A DNA stretch of 64,000 bases from VRUE01 sp963699215. Lineage in GTDB: Bacteria; Actinomycetota; Thermoleophilia; Solirubrobacterales; 70-9. The stretch lies in NCBI GenBank assembly GCA_963699215.1, contig OY969422.1:1-64000 (forward strand), read 5' to 3'. The translations under genes were made by a program, and so were the position numbers. Under the pieces are notes generated by a model. That model saw only the letters and a list, made by a program, of their open reading frames with translations. It was not told the origin of the DNA and searched no databases. This document shows positions 30,962 through 39,846 of this stretch, piece by piece (position 1 is the first letter of the stretch; each line of letters starts with the position of its first letter).

Positions 30962-31756
30962 TCAGCCACCGCGCCGCCGGCGCCGCAGCGCACCCACCGC
31001 CGAGGAGAGCAACAGCCGCCGTCCGGCCCGCGAGAGCTTGAGCGCGAAACGGCGCTCGTCGTCGCGGTAGTCGACGTTGACGCGGGGGATCGAGAGCGGT
31101 GTCGCGGCGCGCTGACCGGTCACGGTCGGCAACGTGAAGGCGAAGCGGTAACCGCAATCGGCGGCGGCGGCGGCGACCTCCGGGCTCCACTCGCCGAAGG
31201 GGTAGGCGATCGTGTCGCAGCTGCCCAGCCTCTCTTTGAGCGCCAGCCGCGACTCCCACAGCTCCTGCCGCAGCTGCTCGCCGCCGAGCCGCGGCAGGTG
31301 AGGGTGGCTGAGCGTGTGGCTGCCGACCTCGAAGCCGCTCTCCTTCATCTCCTCCAGCATCGGCCAGTCGACCGAGCGCATCGTCGCGGAGAAGCGGGTC
31401 AGGTCGTCGCGCATCTCGGGCCACTCGAACGGCGCGCCGGCGTCGAGCAGAGGCGGCAGGACGAAGACGAAGGCGCCGAAGCCGTACTCGCGCAACAGCG
31501 GCATCGCGGTCTCGTAGTTGTCGCGGAAGCCGTCGTCGAAGGTGAGGTAGACGGAGCGGCCGGAGGCGCGGCCCGCGGCGAGGTTGGAGAGCGCGGCGAG
31601 GTCGCCGCCGGCGAAGCCGCGGCGGCGCAGCAGAGCGAGCTGGCGCTCGAAGAGCTCGGCGGCGATCGTCAGGTATCGCGGGCCCTCCGCGGCGACCGAG
31701 TGATAGCAGAGGAACGTGGCGGCTCGTGAGCGGTTGCGGAGCAGGCGGCTTGGCAC
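30962..31756 (-). CDS. Polysaccharide deacetylase family protein
   Basis: 264 residues from GTG 31756; a further upstream GTG (31789) would leave only 32 nt to the divergent gene. Carbohydrate esterase 4/NodB fold: ATFLCYHSVAAEGP, VYLTFDDGFRDNYETAMPLL (first catalytic Asp and metal Asp), SGFEVGSHTLSHPHL (metal-binding His pair) and TIAYPFGEWSPEV. No signal peptide, which is usual for the glycosyltransferase-associated subgroup. It probably removes N- or O-acetyl groups from a glycan intermediate. It is convergent with the kelch gene. Confidence 0.9.
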   Translation of the reverse strand: MPSRLLRNRSRAATFLCYHSVAAEGPRYLTIAAELFERQLALLRRRGFAGGDLAALSNLAAGRASGRSVYLTFDDGFRDNYETAMPLLREYGFGAFVFVLPPLLDAGAPFEWPEMRDDLTRFSATMRSVDWPMLEEMKESGFEVGSHTLSHPHLPRLGGEQLRQELWESRLALKERLGSCDTIAYPFGEWSPEVAAAAADCGYRFAFTLPTVTGQRAATPLSIPRVNVDYRDDERRFALKLSRAGRRLLLSSAVGALRRRRRGG

Positions 31757-31821
31757 GCCGCGCAGTCTAGGAGCGTCGCGGGCGGACACCCCAGCCGCGC
31801 CTACGATTAACCTGGCCGCGC

Positions 31822-32550
31822 ATGCCCGATGCCCGCCAGCTCCGCCGTGCCATTCGAGGCGCGATACCGCGCCCCGTTCGCCAGCGGCTCTACGACTGGA
31901 GCCCCTCGCGTCGGCGGCGCTGGCGCAGCGTGCCGGGGGTCGAATCGGTGCCGCCGGGCTCCGGCGCAGTGCTCACCTTCGACGACGGCCCCGATCCCGA
32001 GGGCACCCCGCCGGTGCTCGAGGCGCTCGGCGCGAGCGGCGCCAGAGGGACCTTCTTCGTCCTCGGCCGCCACGTCGCCGAACGGCCAGAGCTGGCGCGG
32101 GAGATCGTCGAGCGGGGGCACGAGATAGCCCTGCACGGCATGGACCACCGGCGCCACGACCGGCTCTCGGAGGACGAGGCCGAGCGTGAGCTGCGCGACG
32201 GCGCCGCCGCGATCGAGGCCGCGGTCGGGCGACGACCGGCCTGGTACCGACCGCCCTTTGGCGCCTCCTCCCCCGCCCTCGCCGCCGTCTGCGAGCGGCT
32301 CGGGCTCAGCCTCGCCTACTGGACCGCCTGGGGCCAGGACTGGGAGGAGAGCTCGCCCGAGCGGATCGCCTCGCTGGTCGGACGCGATCTCGCCCCCGGC
32401 TCGGTCGTCCTCCTGCACGACTCGGCCCGCTACGCGCAGCGCGGCAGCGCCGCCGCCACCGCCGGCGCGGTGCCGCTGATCGCCTCGGCGGCCGCCGAGG
32501 CCGGGCTCGCCCTCGTCACGCTCAGTGCCGCCACTGGCGATGCCGGCTGA
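31822..32550 (+). CDS. Polysaccharide deacetylase (NodB domain)
   Basis: 242 residues. NodB motifs: AVLTFDDGPDPEGTPPVLEAL (motif 1), EIALHGMDHRRHD (motif 2 metal histidines), AWYRPPFGASSP (motif 3), VVLLHDS (motif 5). A basic N-terminus (RRAIRGAIPRPVRQRLYDWSPSRRRRW) precedes the domain, without a clear signal peptide. Two downstream glycosyltransferase-subunit genes overlap in succession, so it heads a three-gene operon. Confidence 0.9.
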   Translation: MPDARQLRRAIRGAIPRPVRQRLYDWSPSRRRRWRSVPGVESVPPGSGAVLTFDDGPDPEGTPPVLEALGASGARGTFFVLGRHVAERPELAREIVERGHEIALHGMDHRRHDRLSEDEAERELRDGAAAIEAAVGRRPAWYRPPFGASSPALAAVCERLGLSLAYWTAWGQDWEESSPERIASLVGRDLAPGSVVLLHDSARYAQRGSAAATAGAVPLIASAAAEAGLALVTLSAATGDAG

Positions 32551-33007
32551 GCGGCCGCGGCGGGCGCTGTTGGTCTGCTCGCCCGGGGGGCACCTGCTTC
32601 AGCTGCTCAGCCTGCGGCCTGCCTGGGAGGACATGGAGCGCACCTGGATCACCCTCGCGGCGCCGGACTCCGACCACCTCCTGCGCGACGAGCCGAAAGT
32701 GCTCGCGCGCGGACCGACCAACCGCAGCCTGCGCGCCCTGCTCTCCAACCTCGGCCTGGCCTGGCGCACGGTGCGGCGCGAGCGCCCCGACGCGATCCTC
32801 TCCACCGGCGCCGCCCTCGCCGTGCCCTTCTTCCTCGTCGGCAAGCTGCACGGCGCACGGCTGATCTACGTCGAGAGCCTGACCCGCACCGACGGCCTCT
32901 CGCTCGCCGGGCGGCTCGTCTACCCGCTCGCCGATGCCTTCTTCGTCCAGTGGCCTGAGGCCGGCGGGCGCCGGCGGCGCGCCCGCTTCGCCGGGAGGCT
33001 GCTGTGA
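32540..33007 (+). CDS. Alg14/PssD-like glycosyltransferase membrane-anchor subunit
   Basis: 155 residues. The N-terminal half of a split GT28-type transferase: RALLVCSPGGHLLQLLSL, RPDAILSTGAALAVPFFLVGKLHGARLIYVESLTR and ...YPLADAFFVQWPE are typical of Alg14/PssD/CpsF. These anchor and complete the catalytic Alg13/PssE partner, encoded directly downstream with a GTGA overlap. The start ATG 32540 overlaps the deacetylase 3' end. The pair would transfer a hexose or GlcNAc-type sugar to a lipid-linked intermediate. Confidence 0.88.
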   Translation: MPAERPRRALLVCSPGGHLLQLLSLRPAWEDMERTWITLAAPDSDHLLRDEPKVLARGPTNRSLRALLSNLGLAWRTVRRERPDAILSTGAALAVPFFLVGKLHGARLIYVESLTRTDGLSLAGRLVYPLADAFFVQWPEAGGRRRRARFAGRLL

Positions 33008-33474
33008 TCTTCGCCACCGTCGGCAGCCACCCGAGCTTCCGCTTCGACCGCTTCCTGCACGCGCTGGAAGCGCTGCCGCCGGGCGAGCTGGTCGTCCAGC
33101 ACGGCCCCGGCGAGCCGCCCGCCAACGCCACCCGGACGGCGCCCTGGATGACCTTCGCCGAGATCGTCGAACAGATGGCTCGGGCGACCCGCGTGGTCAG
33201 CCACGCTGGCGTCGGCACGATCCTCTGCGCCACCCGCGCCGGGCACGTGCCGGTCGTCTTTCCCCGCCTCGAGCGCTACGGAGAGACCGTCGACGATCAC
33301 CAGCTCGAACTCGGCCGCCGCCTCGCCGGGGACGGCCGCCTGATCCTGGTCGAGGAGGAGTCCGAGCTGGCCGGGGCGGTCACCGGCGCACCGCCGCGCG
33401 GCGCCGCGGCCGGCCTCGACGGATCGGAGCTGATCGCCGCCGTGCGGGCGGAGCTGCACGCCCCAGCCACCTGA
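33004..33474 (+). CDS. Alg13/PssE-like glycosyltransferase catalytic subunit
   Basis: 156 residues, the nucleotide-sugar-binding half of a split GT28 enzyme: MIFATVGSHPSFRFDRFLHALEAL, VVQHGPG, MARATRVVSHAGVGTILCATRAGHVPVVFPRLERYGETVDDHQLELGRRL. The GTG start overlaps the Alg14-like stop. It ends 6 nt before the convergent end of the minus-strand glycosyltransferase operon. Confidence 0.88.
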   Translation: MIFATVGSHPSFRFDRFLHALEALPPGELVVQHGPGEPPANATRTAPWMTFAEIVEQMARATRVVSHAGVGTILCATRAGHVPVVFPRLERYGETVDDHQLELGRRLAGDGRLILVEEESELAGAVTGAPPRGAAAGLDGSELIAAVRAELHAPAT

Positions 33475-33480
33475 ACGCAC

Positions 33481-34542
33481 TCAGACGAGCAGCCCGCGGT
33501 AGATCGCGTCGAGGCGGCCGGTCACCTCGTCGGCGTTTAGCCGCTCGGCCCGTCTCCGCGCCGCTGAGCCGAGCCGCGCCCGCAGCTCAGCATCGCCGGC
33601 GAAGCGCGTTAGCGCCGCGGCGAGCGCGGCTGGGTCGCCCGGCGGGACCAGCAGGGCATCGACCTCGTCGTCGAGCACGTCGGGAACGCCGCCGACTTCG
33701 GTCGCGACGATCGCCAGCCCGTAGGCCATCGCCTCCAGCAGCGCCATCGGCAGACCCTCCGACGTAGAGGAAAGGACGAAGACGCTCGCTTCGCTCATCA
33801 ATGCCCCCTTCGCGCCATCGTCGAGCCAGCCGCGCCACTCGACGCCGTCGCGCTCGGCGAGCAGCCGGTGCGCGGCGGGCGGGGGCTCGCCCGGGCCGGC
33901 GAGCGCGATGCGCAGTCCCGCCGGGGCCGCCGCCGTCAGCGCCTCGACCATCGCCTCGCCTCCCTTGACGGGATTGGCGAAGCCGCCGAGGAAGACGGCG
34001 AGCGGCTCGCCCTCGCCCGGATGCCCGGCCTCGGCGACAGGCACGGTCGGCGCGGCGTTGGGGACCACGGCGACGCCGTCGATGTGGAAAGCCTCTTCCA
34101 GAGCCGCAGCGCTCGCCCGCGAGACGGCGAGGACGACGTCGGCGGCACGCAGCGAGAGGCGCAGCAGCGCGACGCGCGTGCCCCCCAAACGGGAGCGGAA
34201 GGCGGCGATGTCGCCAGGCCCCGAGTGGAGGTGGAGGACGACGCGGCGGCGCAGCATCCTGGCGAGCAGCACGCAGAGAGCCTTGCGGTACATGCTTCCG
34301 CGCACGGTCGAGTGGATGTGGACGACCCGGCCCCGGCCTCGCAGACTCCACCAGGTCAGGCGCCGGAGCGCGGCGGCGAAGACGAGCAGTCTCCGCGTGG
34401 CGCCCGAGCCCTTGTGGGTCGCCACCATCTCCATCTCGTAGAGGTCGGCGAGGGGCGACTCGAGCAGGTCACGCATCACCGCGGTCATCCCGCCGCGCAC
34501 TTCCGGACCGAGCTGGAGGATGCGGGGGCGCTCAGCCGCCAT
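33481..34542 (-). CDS. Glycosyltransferase family 4
   Basis: 353 residues. The N-terminal acceptor-side motif ILQLGPEVRGGMTAVMRDLL is typical of GT4 enzymes. HIHSTVRGSMYRK, FLGGFANPVKGGEAMVEAL and SVFVLSSTSEGLPMALLEAMAYGLAIVATEVGGVPDVL (E-x7-E) complete the GT-B fold. It is last in the ten-gene polysaccharide operon; its start overlaps the preceding GT2 by 11 nt. ATG 34542 was chosen because upstream sequence in this frame is a shadow of that gene. Confidence 0.9.
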   Translation of the reverse strand: MAAERPRILQLGPEVRGGMTAVMRDLLESPLADLYEMEMVATHKGSGATRRLLVFAAALRRLTWWSLRGRGRVVHIHSTVRGSMYRKALCVLLARMLRRRVVLHLHSGPGDIAAFRSRLGGTRVALLRLSLRAADVVLAVSRASAAALEEAFHIDGVAVVPNAAPTVPVAEAGHPGEGEPLAVFLGGFANPVKGGEAMVEALTAAAPAGLRIALAGPGEPPPAAHRLLAERDGVEWRGWLDDGAKGALMSEASVFVLSSTSEGLPMALLEAMAYGLAIVATEVGGVPDVLDDEVDALLVPPGDPAALAAALTRFAGDAELRARLGSAARRRAERLNADEVTGRLDAIYRGLLV

Positions 34543-35479
34543 CGTCCCCGGCCGGCGGCCCGACGTTGCTGACGTCGCCGCTGCCCGGCAGCGGCGGGGG
34601 CGGGCCCCAGCGGCGGCGGTAGAAGTCCAGCAGCCCGCGCAGGGTGCCAACCGCGGCGGCCCAGGGGTCGGCGACGGAGCCACTGCGCAGCGGCGTCAGC
34701 CTGATCGCCGCCCGTACCAGCTCTTCGAGCGCGTTGTAGACGGCGCGGACGGCGATGAACGCCGCCCCGCGCGAGCCGACGGCGCGATACGCGTAGGCGG
34801 CCCCGTTGCGGGTCATCAGGTAAGCCCACGGACCCGGCCGGTTCGTCCCGCCCGGCATCTGGTCTCCCAGTGCCGCCGGCACCACGCCGACCCGGAACCC
34901 GGCGCGGGCGACGCGCAGGCAGAGGTCGGCCTCCTCGCAGTAGCTCCAGAGGCGCTCGTCGAAGCCGCCGGTCTGGGCCAACGCGTCGGCCCGGATCAGC
35001 ATCGTGCCGCCGTCGATCCAGTCGCACGACGCGATCCCGTCCTCGATCTCGCGCGGCTCGCTCAGGTGCGTGGTCGAGCCGTTCGGGCGAGTGCGCCCGC
35101 CGAACGAGAACGGGGTCTCCGTGCCGGCGAAGACGAGCGCCGGCCCGAGCACACCGAACTCGGAGTGCGCGGCAGCCGCGGCGAGCAGGGTCGCGAGGGC
35201 ACCGGGCCGCAGGCGAGCGTCGTGCGTGAGGACCAGCAGCAGATCGCAGCCCGAGCCCAGCTGGCGCTCGATGCCGAGGTTCATCCCGGCGGCATAGCCG
35301 AGGTTGTGAGTAGCGCGCAGGAGCTCGCAGCCAGGTGGCACGACGGGATCGGGCTCACCGGGGTTGGCGGGGTTATGGACGACGAGGACCTGCTCTGGCG
35401 CGACCTCCTGGCCGAGCAGCGAGTCGAGCAGCGGCACGTGCACGCCACTCGTGCCGTAGGTCAGCACGACCACTCTCAA
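34532..35479 (-). CDS. Glycosyltransferase family 2 (rhamnosyltransferase-like)
   Basis: 315 residues from TTG 35479. GT-A fold: LRVVVLTYG...LLDSLLGQEVAPEQVLVVHNPAN, NLGYAAGMNLGIE, LLVLTHDARLRPGALATLL (DxD-like THDA position), CDWIDGGTMLIRADALAQTGGFDERLWSYCEEADLCLRVARAGF. This pattern is that of dTDP-rhamnosyl-type GT2 enzymes. A Pro-rich C-terminal tail follows a probable membrane-associated helix. It begins 11 nt after the preceding GT2 stop. Start codon uncertain; no ATG or GTG gives a better fit. Confidence 0.86.
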   Translation of the reverse strand: MRVVVLTYGTSGVHVPLLDSLLGQEVAPEQVLVVHNPANPGEPDPVVPPGCELLRATHNLGYAAGMNLGIERQLGSGCDLLLVLTHDARLRPGALATLLAAAAAHSEFGVLGPALVFAGTETPFSFGGRTRPNGSTTHLSEPREIEDGIASCDWIDGGTMLIRADALAQTGGFDERLWSYCEEADLCLRVARAGFRVGVVPAALGDQMPGGTNRPGPWAYLMTRNGAAYAYRAVGSRGAAFIAVRAVYNALEELVRAAIRLTPLRSGSVADPWAAAVGTLRGLLDFYRRRWGPPPPLPGSGDVSNVGPPAGDDGG

Positions 35480-35490
35480 CCGCGATTCGC

Positions 35491-36438
35491 TCAGGGCGAC
35501 CAGTCCTCGACCAGCTCGCGGTTGCGGGCGATCCAGCGCCGGTCGCGCAGGTACAGGAAGAGCCCTGCCGGCCAGGCGACCGCAGTCCAGAACGGGCTCG
35601 GGGAGAGCGTCAGCTGGCGGCGCGGGCCGACGCCTTCGAGCAGCCAGTAGCGAACGCAGTTGGCGTGGGCGCGGATGCGCGAGCGCAGCCGCATCCGTTT
35701 CGGCATCGCCGCGTACTCGCGCCAGTAGGCGAGCTGGGAGTCGGGGAAGCGCAAGCGCAGCTCGGTCTCGCGGTCGGTGAGGCCGCCGCTGCGGTAGTCG
35801 GTGTAGGCCCAGACTTGGTTGAAGTACCTGGTCCCGTACTGGGCCGCGATCCGGTTCCAGACCAGCTGCGGGGTGACGTGCCAGCCCGCGTCCTCCGGGA
35901 ACGGGAACTGCGCCAGCACCTCGCGCCGGAACATGCCGATCTTGTCGCCGTAGACCCCGTGCAGGGCGATCAGCTCGAAGGCGTCGGAGTCGAAGACGTC
36001 CTCCGGGTAGGAGTCGCAGATGAGCGCCCCGTCCGGGTCGACCCGCACCCCCTCGACGTCGGCGTAGCCCTCGCGGCGCTCGGCGGGGATCGACTCCCAG
36101 GCGGCCAGCATCCGCTCCAGGGAGTCCGGCATGTACCAGTCGTCGGAGTCGATGATCGCGCAGTACTCGCCGCTGGCTCGCTCGACCGCGCGGTTCACCG
36201 CGGCGTGCTTGCCCTGGTTCTCCTGCCACTCGTAGGCGATCGGGAAGTCCGCCTCGGCCCGCAGCGAGTCGATCAGCTCGCCCGTGCCGTCATCGGAGCC
36301 GTCGTCGATCACCACCCACTCGAAATCGCGCAACGTCTGCGCGGCGAGGCTCTCGTAAAGCTGTGGCAGAGTCCCGGACCGCTGGTAGGCGGTGGTGAGG
36401 ACGCTGATCCGGACCACCGAGCTTCCCGCGCTGCTCAT
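35491..36438 (-). CDS. Glycosyltransferase family 2
   Basis: 315 residues. RISVLTTAYQRSGTLPQLYESLAAQTLRDFEWVVIDDGSDDGT is the classical GT2 N-terminus, NQGKHAAVNRAVERASGEYCAIIDSDDWY carries the D-x-D motif (DSDD), and GMFRREVLAQFPFPEDAGWH follows. The C-terminus has a short hydrophobic helix (FWTAVAWPAGLFLYL) that may touch the membrane. The start overlaps the flippase stop by 4 nt (ATGA). Confidence 0.92.
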   Translation of the reverse strand: MSSAGSSVVRISVLTTAYQRSGTLPQLYESLAAQTLRDFEWVVIDDGSDDGTGELIDSLRAEADFPIAYEWQENQGKHAAVNRAVERASGEYCAIIDSDDWYMPDSLERMLAAWESIPAERREGYADVEGVRVDPDGALICDSYPEDVFDSDAFELIALHGVYGDKIGMFRREVLAQFPFPEDAGWHVTPQLVWNRIAAQYGTRYFNQVWAYTDYRSGGLTDRETELRLRFPDSQLAYWREYAAMPKRMRLRSRIRAHANCVRYWLLEGVGPRRQLTLSPSPFWTAVAWPAGLFLYLRDRRWIARNRELVEDWSP

Positions 36439-37937
36439 CCGGCTGCCGCCATCGTGTCGCGCCGGCGCAGCGGCGGGAACTCGAGCTGGCTGGGTAGGAA
36501 GCCGCGGCGGGTGGCGATCAGCCAGTAGGGGATCGCGTAGATCGCGGTCGCGATCGCGAGCAGCACGACCGCGCTCAGGCGCCCGGAGGGAACGCCGACG
36601 GCCAGGGCCAGGGCCGCCGGGGGAATGCCGAGCCCGAGGGCGAGGACGCCGGTCGGCACCGTGCCCGCGGTCAGATCGCGAAGCGGCAGGCCGAAGAGGC
36701 GCAGGAAGCGCCAATTGAAGGCGAGGCTGCCGATCGTGACCGCCAGAAAGGTCCCGCCGACGACGCCCCAGAGGCCGAACCAGGGCGCCAGCGACACGGT
36801 GAGGATCACGTTCATGATCGCGATCATCACCGCGTTGGCGGAAGCGAGGCCGGGGTGGCCTGCGCCGATCGCAATCGTGGTTCCGACACCGGTGGTCATG
36901 TTGACCATGTACGCGAGGGTGAGGAAGGGGACCAGCAGCTCCGCATCTCCAGGCGCCTCCCCGAGCCAGGCGATCAAGAGGAACGGAGCGGCGACCGCGG
37001 TCAGGGTGAAAAGCGGGAAGGAGATCGCGCTGGCCCGCAGCGTGTAGCGCCGGTACATCTCGCCGATCACCTCGCGTCCCTCGTCGACGATCCGCGCGGC
37101 CGCAGTCGGGACCATCGCCGAGACGCTGAGCACGGCGACGCTGCGCACCGCCAGCACCACCCGCGAGGCGATCTCGTAGACGGCGGCGGCGTGGATGCCG
37201 ACCATCAGCGCCACGATCACCTTGTCGGTCTGGAAGTTGACGAGGTCGGCGAGCCAGCCGATCTGATCCTTGACGCTGAAGGCAAGTACGTCCTTGATCA
37301 GCGCCCGCGACGGCAGCGCGAGGTAGGGCGCCCGCCAGACGTAGCGCATCGCCAGGCCGGCGGGGATCAGGGCGACCACGCCCGCGGCGGCATTGGCGAC
37401 CGCGTAGAGCACGAGGCTGGAGCTGGCGAAGAGCGCGGTTAAGCTGAAGGCGAAGTTGATCGTCACGCCGATCGTCATCGAGACGTTCGGCGGCACCATG
37501 CGGCGCAGCCCGAGCCCCACCGCGTTGAGGACGCCGTCGATCCCGTTGAGCGTCCAGATCGCCACCGAGGAGAGCAACACCAGCCGCATTTCGTCGCTGT
37601 CGAGGACGCCGAGCTGGTCGCTGACGAAAGGGGCGAGGAAGAAGGCGGCGACCGCGATCGCGGCCCCGACCAGGAGCGTGGCAAGCAGACCGAGGCCGAC
37701 GCATTCCTCGATCCGGCGGTGTTCTCCGGCGGCGTCGTAGACGGCGATGAAGCGGATCAGCGCCCGTCCGATCCCGAGGTCCAGCAGACCGGCGTAGCTG
37801 GCGAAGGCGCCGGTCACCGCCCAGACCCCGAAGGCGTCGAGCCCGAGGCGCGCGATCATCAGCGGCGCCAGCAGGAAGCTGAACAGGTAGCCAGCGATCA
37901 GGCTGCCCGACTGCGCCAGGGTGTTGCGGAAGAGCAT
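36435..37937 (-). CDS. Polysaccharide flippase (Wzx/MATE-like oligosaccharide exporter)
   Basis: 500 residues, about 12-14 membrane helices, beginning MLFRNTLAQSGSLIAGYLFSFLLAPLMIARLGLDAFGVWAVTGAFASYAGLLDLGIGRALIRFIA, the standard N-terminus of Wzx-type flippases. It moves undecaprenyl-linked repeat units across the membrane. With the ligase/polymerase at 42.6 kb and the BY-kinase at 44 kb it completes a Wzx/Wzy-like system. ATG 37937 was chosen; residues upstream are shadows of the next gene. Confidence 0.92.
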   Translation of the reverse strand: MLFRNTLAQSGSLIAGYLFSFLLAPLMIARLGLDAFGVWAVTGAFASYAGLLDLGIGRALIRFIAVYDAAGEHRRIEECVGLGLLATLLVGAAIAVAAFFLAPFVSDQLGVLDSDEMRLVLLSSVAIWTLNGIDGVLNAVGLGLRRMVPPNVSMTIGVTINFAFSLTALFASSSLVLYAVANAAAGVVALIPAGLAMRYVWRAPYLALPSRALIKDVLAFSVKDQIGWLADLVNFQTDKVIVALMVGIHAAAVYEIASRVVLAVRSVAVLSVSAMVPTAAARIVDEGREVIGEMYRRYTLRASAISFPLFTLTAVAAPFLLIAWLGEAPGDAELLVPFLTLAYMVNMTTGVGTTIAIGAGHPGLASANAVMIAIMNVILTVSLAPWFGLWGVVGGTFLAVTIGSLAFNWRFLRLFGLPLRDLTAGTVPTGVLALGLGIPPAALALAVGVPSGRLSAVVLLAIATAIYAIPYWLIATRRGFLPSQLEFPPLRRRDTMAAAG

Positions 37938-37941
37938 CGGG

Positions 37942-39054
37942 TTAGCTTCCCGCTCGCGGTCGGACGAGATGCTCGCGGTAAGCGGCGAGCGTCGCCGCGC
38001 CCACCGTCCCCCAGTCGGAGCCGGAGGCGCCGCCGCGGCGCGATGCCTCGGCCAGCCGCGCGCACCGCTCCCCGTCGCCGAGCAGGTCGACCAGAGCCTC
38101 CGCCAGGGCGCTGGGATCCTCGGTGGCGACCGCCATGCCAGAGCCATCGGCGACCAGCTCGGGCAGCCCGCCGGCATCGCTGACCACCAGCGGGCGGCCG
38201 TAGCGCTTGGCGAGCGAGCCGACGCCGCTCTGGCTCGCCTGCCTGTACGGCAGCACGACACAGCGCGCGGCGGCGAAGAGCGCCGGAACCTCCTCGTCGG
38301 CGATGTACTCGCGGCGCAGCGTTACCCGCTCGTCGCCAAGCGCCGGGTGGTCCTCCAGCTCGCCGCTGCCGGCGATCGTCAGCGTCGCCTCTGGGAGGCT
38401 CGCCCAGACCTCGGTCATCGCGTCGAGCAACACGTCGACGCCCTTGTAGTAGCCGAGGCGGCCGAAGAAGAGGACCGCGGGGCGGTCCGGCAGCGACTCC
38501 GGCTCGGAGGGGTCGACCCCGTGCGGGACGACGACGATCGGCGCGCGCGGACGGGCGACCTGCTCCAGCTCCGCGCGGAGCGTCTCGGCGTGGACGAAGA
38601 TCAGCCCGGCGGCGCGGACCAGAGCGGCGTTGCCGAGCAGGCCGCTCTTCGACTTGCGTTCGCCGGGGTGGCGAACCGGGTCGTGGACGGTCAGCGCGAA
38701 GCGACGCGGGCGGGCGCCGCTGGCGAGCACGAGGCGGAAGTCGGTCCCGATCGACTCCTGCAGGTGGACGACGTCCGGCCCGAAGCGCCGGACCTCGCGG
38801 GCCGTGCGCGCGGCGACGGCGAGCCCCCGAGGAGAACGCACCCGCCCCGGGACCGTCAGGTGGCGCACGCTAGGCGGCGTGTGGTCGGCCACGAACCTCG
38901 CCGCCGCGCCGGGGCGGCCGCCGAATTCCTCGTCGTGGCGGCGGGTCAGCAGCGTCACCCGCGCGCCAGCGCGCTCCTCGCCGGCGGCGAGCATCGCGTT
39001 GTAGCGGAAGTGAAAGTCGCCGGCGAGCACGACCTTGAGCGGAGAATCGCTCAC
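37942..39054 (-). CDS. Glycosyltransferase family 4
   Basis: 370 residues from GTG 39054, which overlaps the deacetylase stop. LKVVLAGDFHFRYNAMLAAGEERAGARVTLLTRR is the N-terminal half; PHGVDPSEPESLPDRPAVLFFGRLGYYKGVDVLLDAM, ADEEVPALFAAARCVVLPYRQASQSGVGSLAKRYGRPLVVSDAGGLPELVADGSG form the donor-binding half. The usual E-x7-E region reads QASQSGVGSLAKRYG, that is, without the first Glu, as in some fucosyl/mannosyl-transferase relatives. Confidence 0.9.
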   Translation of the reverse strand: MSDSPLKVVLAGDFHFRYNAMLAAGEERAGARVTLLTRRHDEEFGGRPGAAARFVADHTPPSVRHLTVPGRVRSPRGLAVAARTAREVRRFGPDVVHLQESIGTDFRLVLASGARPRRFALTVHDPVRHPGERKSKSGLLGNAALVRAAGLIFVHAETLRAELEQVARPRAPIVVVPHGVDPSEPESLPDRPAVLFFGRLGYYKGVDVLLDAMTEVWASLPEATLTIAGSGELEDHPALGDERVTLRREYIADEEVPALFAAARCVVLPYRQASQSGVGSLAKRYGRPLVVSDAGGLPELVADGSGMAVATEDPSALAEALVDLLGDGERCARLAEASRRGGASGSDWGTVGAATLAAYREHLVRPRAGS

Positions 39055-39845
39055 CTGTCCCCTCCCCCACCGCGGCGGCGGGCGGCGCTCGTCGCGAGAA
39101 GCAGGCGCGCCGCCGGGGATGGCCCGAGGCGGCGGCTCCAGGCACGCATCCTGACCCGGCGCGCGTCCTCGCCGTGGTAAACGCCGATGCGCGGCCACTC
39201 GAAGGGGAGCGGCGGCTGCGGGTCGCGCGGGACCGAGACGCCGAAGAGGTAACCGGCATCGGCGGTAGCGCGCACCACGCGCTCGTCGTAGTCGCTGTAC
39301 GGATAGGCGATCGAGCGGCAGGGGGCGCCGCTCTGCTCCTCGCAGATCCGCCGCGAGTCGCGCAGCTCGGTGGCGATCTCGGCGGAGCCCAGCTGCGACA
39401 GGCGCGGGTGCGAGCAGGTGTGCGAGCCGATCTCCCAGCCGGCGGTGGCGAGCTCGCGCAGCTGTGGCCAGGACATGCACGCCAGCTCGCTCTCGTGCTC
39501 GGTACCGAGCCACGCGTCGTAGCCGGCCCAGCCCATCGGTCGATCGCCGCCGGCATAGTCGGTCGGGACGTACACGGTCCCGGGGATGCCGAGCCGTTCC
39601 ATCGCCCCCCGCGCGTGCTCCCAGACGGATGCGTGGGCGTCGTCGAAGGTGACGACGAGCAGCTTCCCGGCAGGCGGCGAGACCAGTGCCTCCGAGAGGG
39701 TTGTGCCGCGGTAGCCGCTGCGCACGAACGAGCTCAGCTGGGCCTCGAAGTCCATGGGGCGCACCGAGGTCGAGGCCGGCCAGGTCTCGCTGACCCCGTG
39801 GTAGCAGAGGACGACGAGGTCCCCGTAGGGCCTGCCCGAGGGCAC
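39051..39845 (-). CDS. Polysaccharide deacetylase family protein
   Basis: 264 residues from GTG 39845, one base past the upstream gene's stop. NodB motifs: VVLCYHGVSETW, LLVVTFDDAHASVWEHA (catalytic Asp), GWEIGSHTCSHPRLSQL (metal His pair), SIAYPYSDYDERV. Architecture matches the 31-kb deacetylase and, like it, has no signal peptide, suggesting a cytoplasmic role on lipid-linked sugars. It lies between two GT4 genes in the operon. Confidence 0.9.
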   Translation of the reverse strand: MPSGRPYGDLVVLCYHGVSETWPASTSVRPMDFEAQLSSFVRSGYRGTTLSEALVSPPAGKLLVVTFDDAHASVWEHARGAMERLGIPGTVYVPTDYAGGDRPMGWAGYDAWLGTEHESELACMSWPQLRELATAGWEIGSHTCSHPRLSQLGSAEIATELRDSRRICEEQSGAPCRSIAYPYSDYDERVVRATADAGYLFGVSVPRDPQPPLPFEWPRIGVYHGEDARRVRMRAWSRRLGPSPAARLLLATSAARRRGGGGDR

Positions 39846-39846
39846 G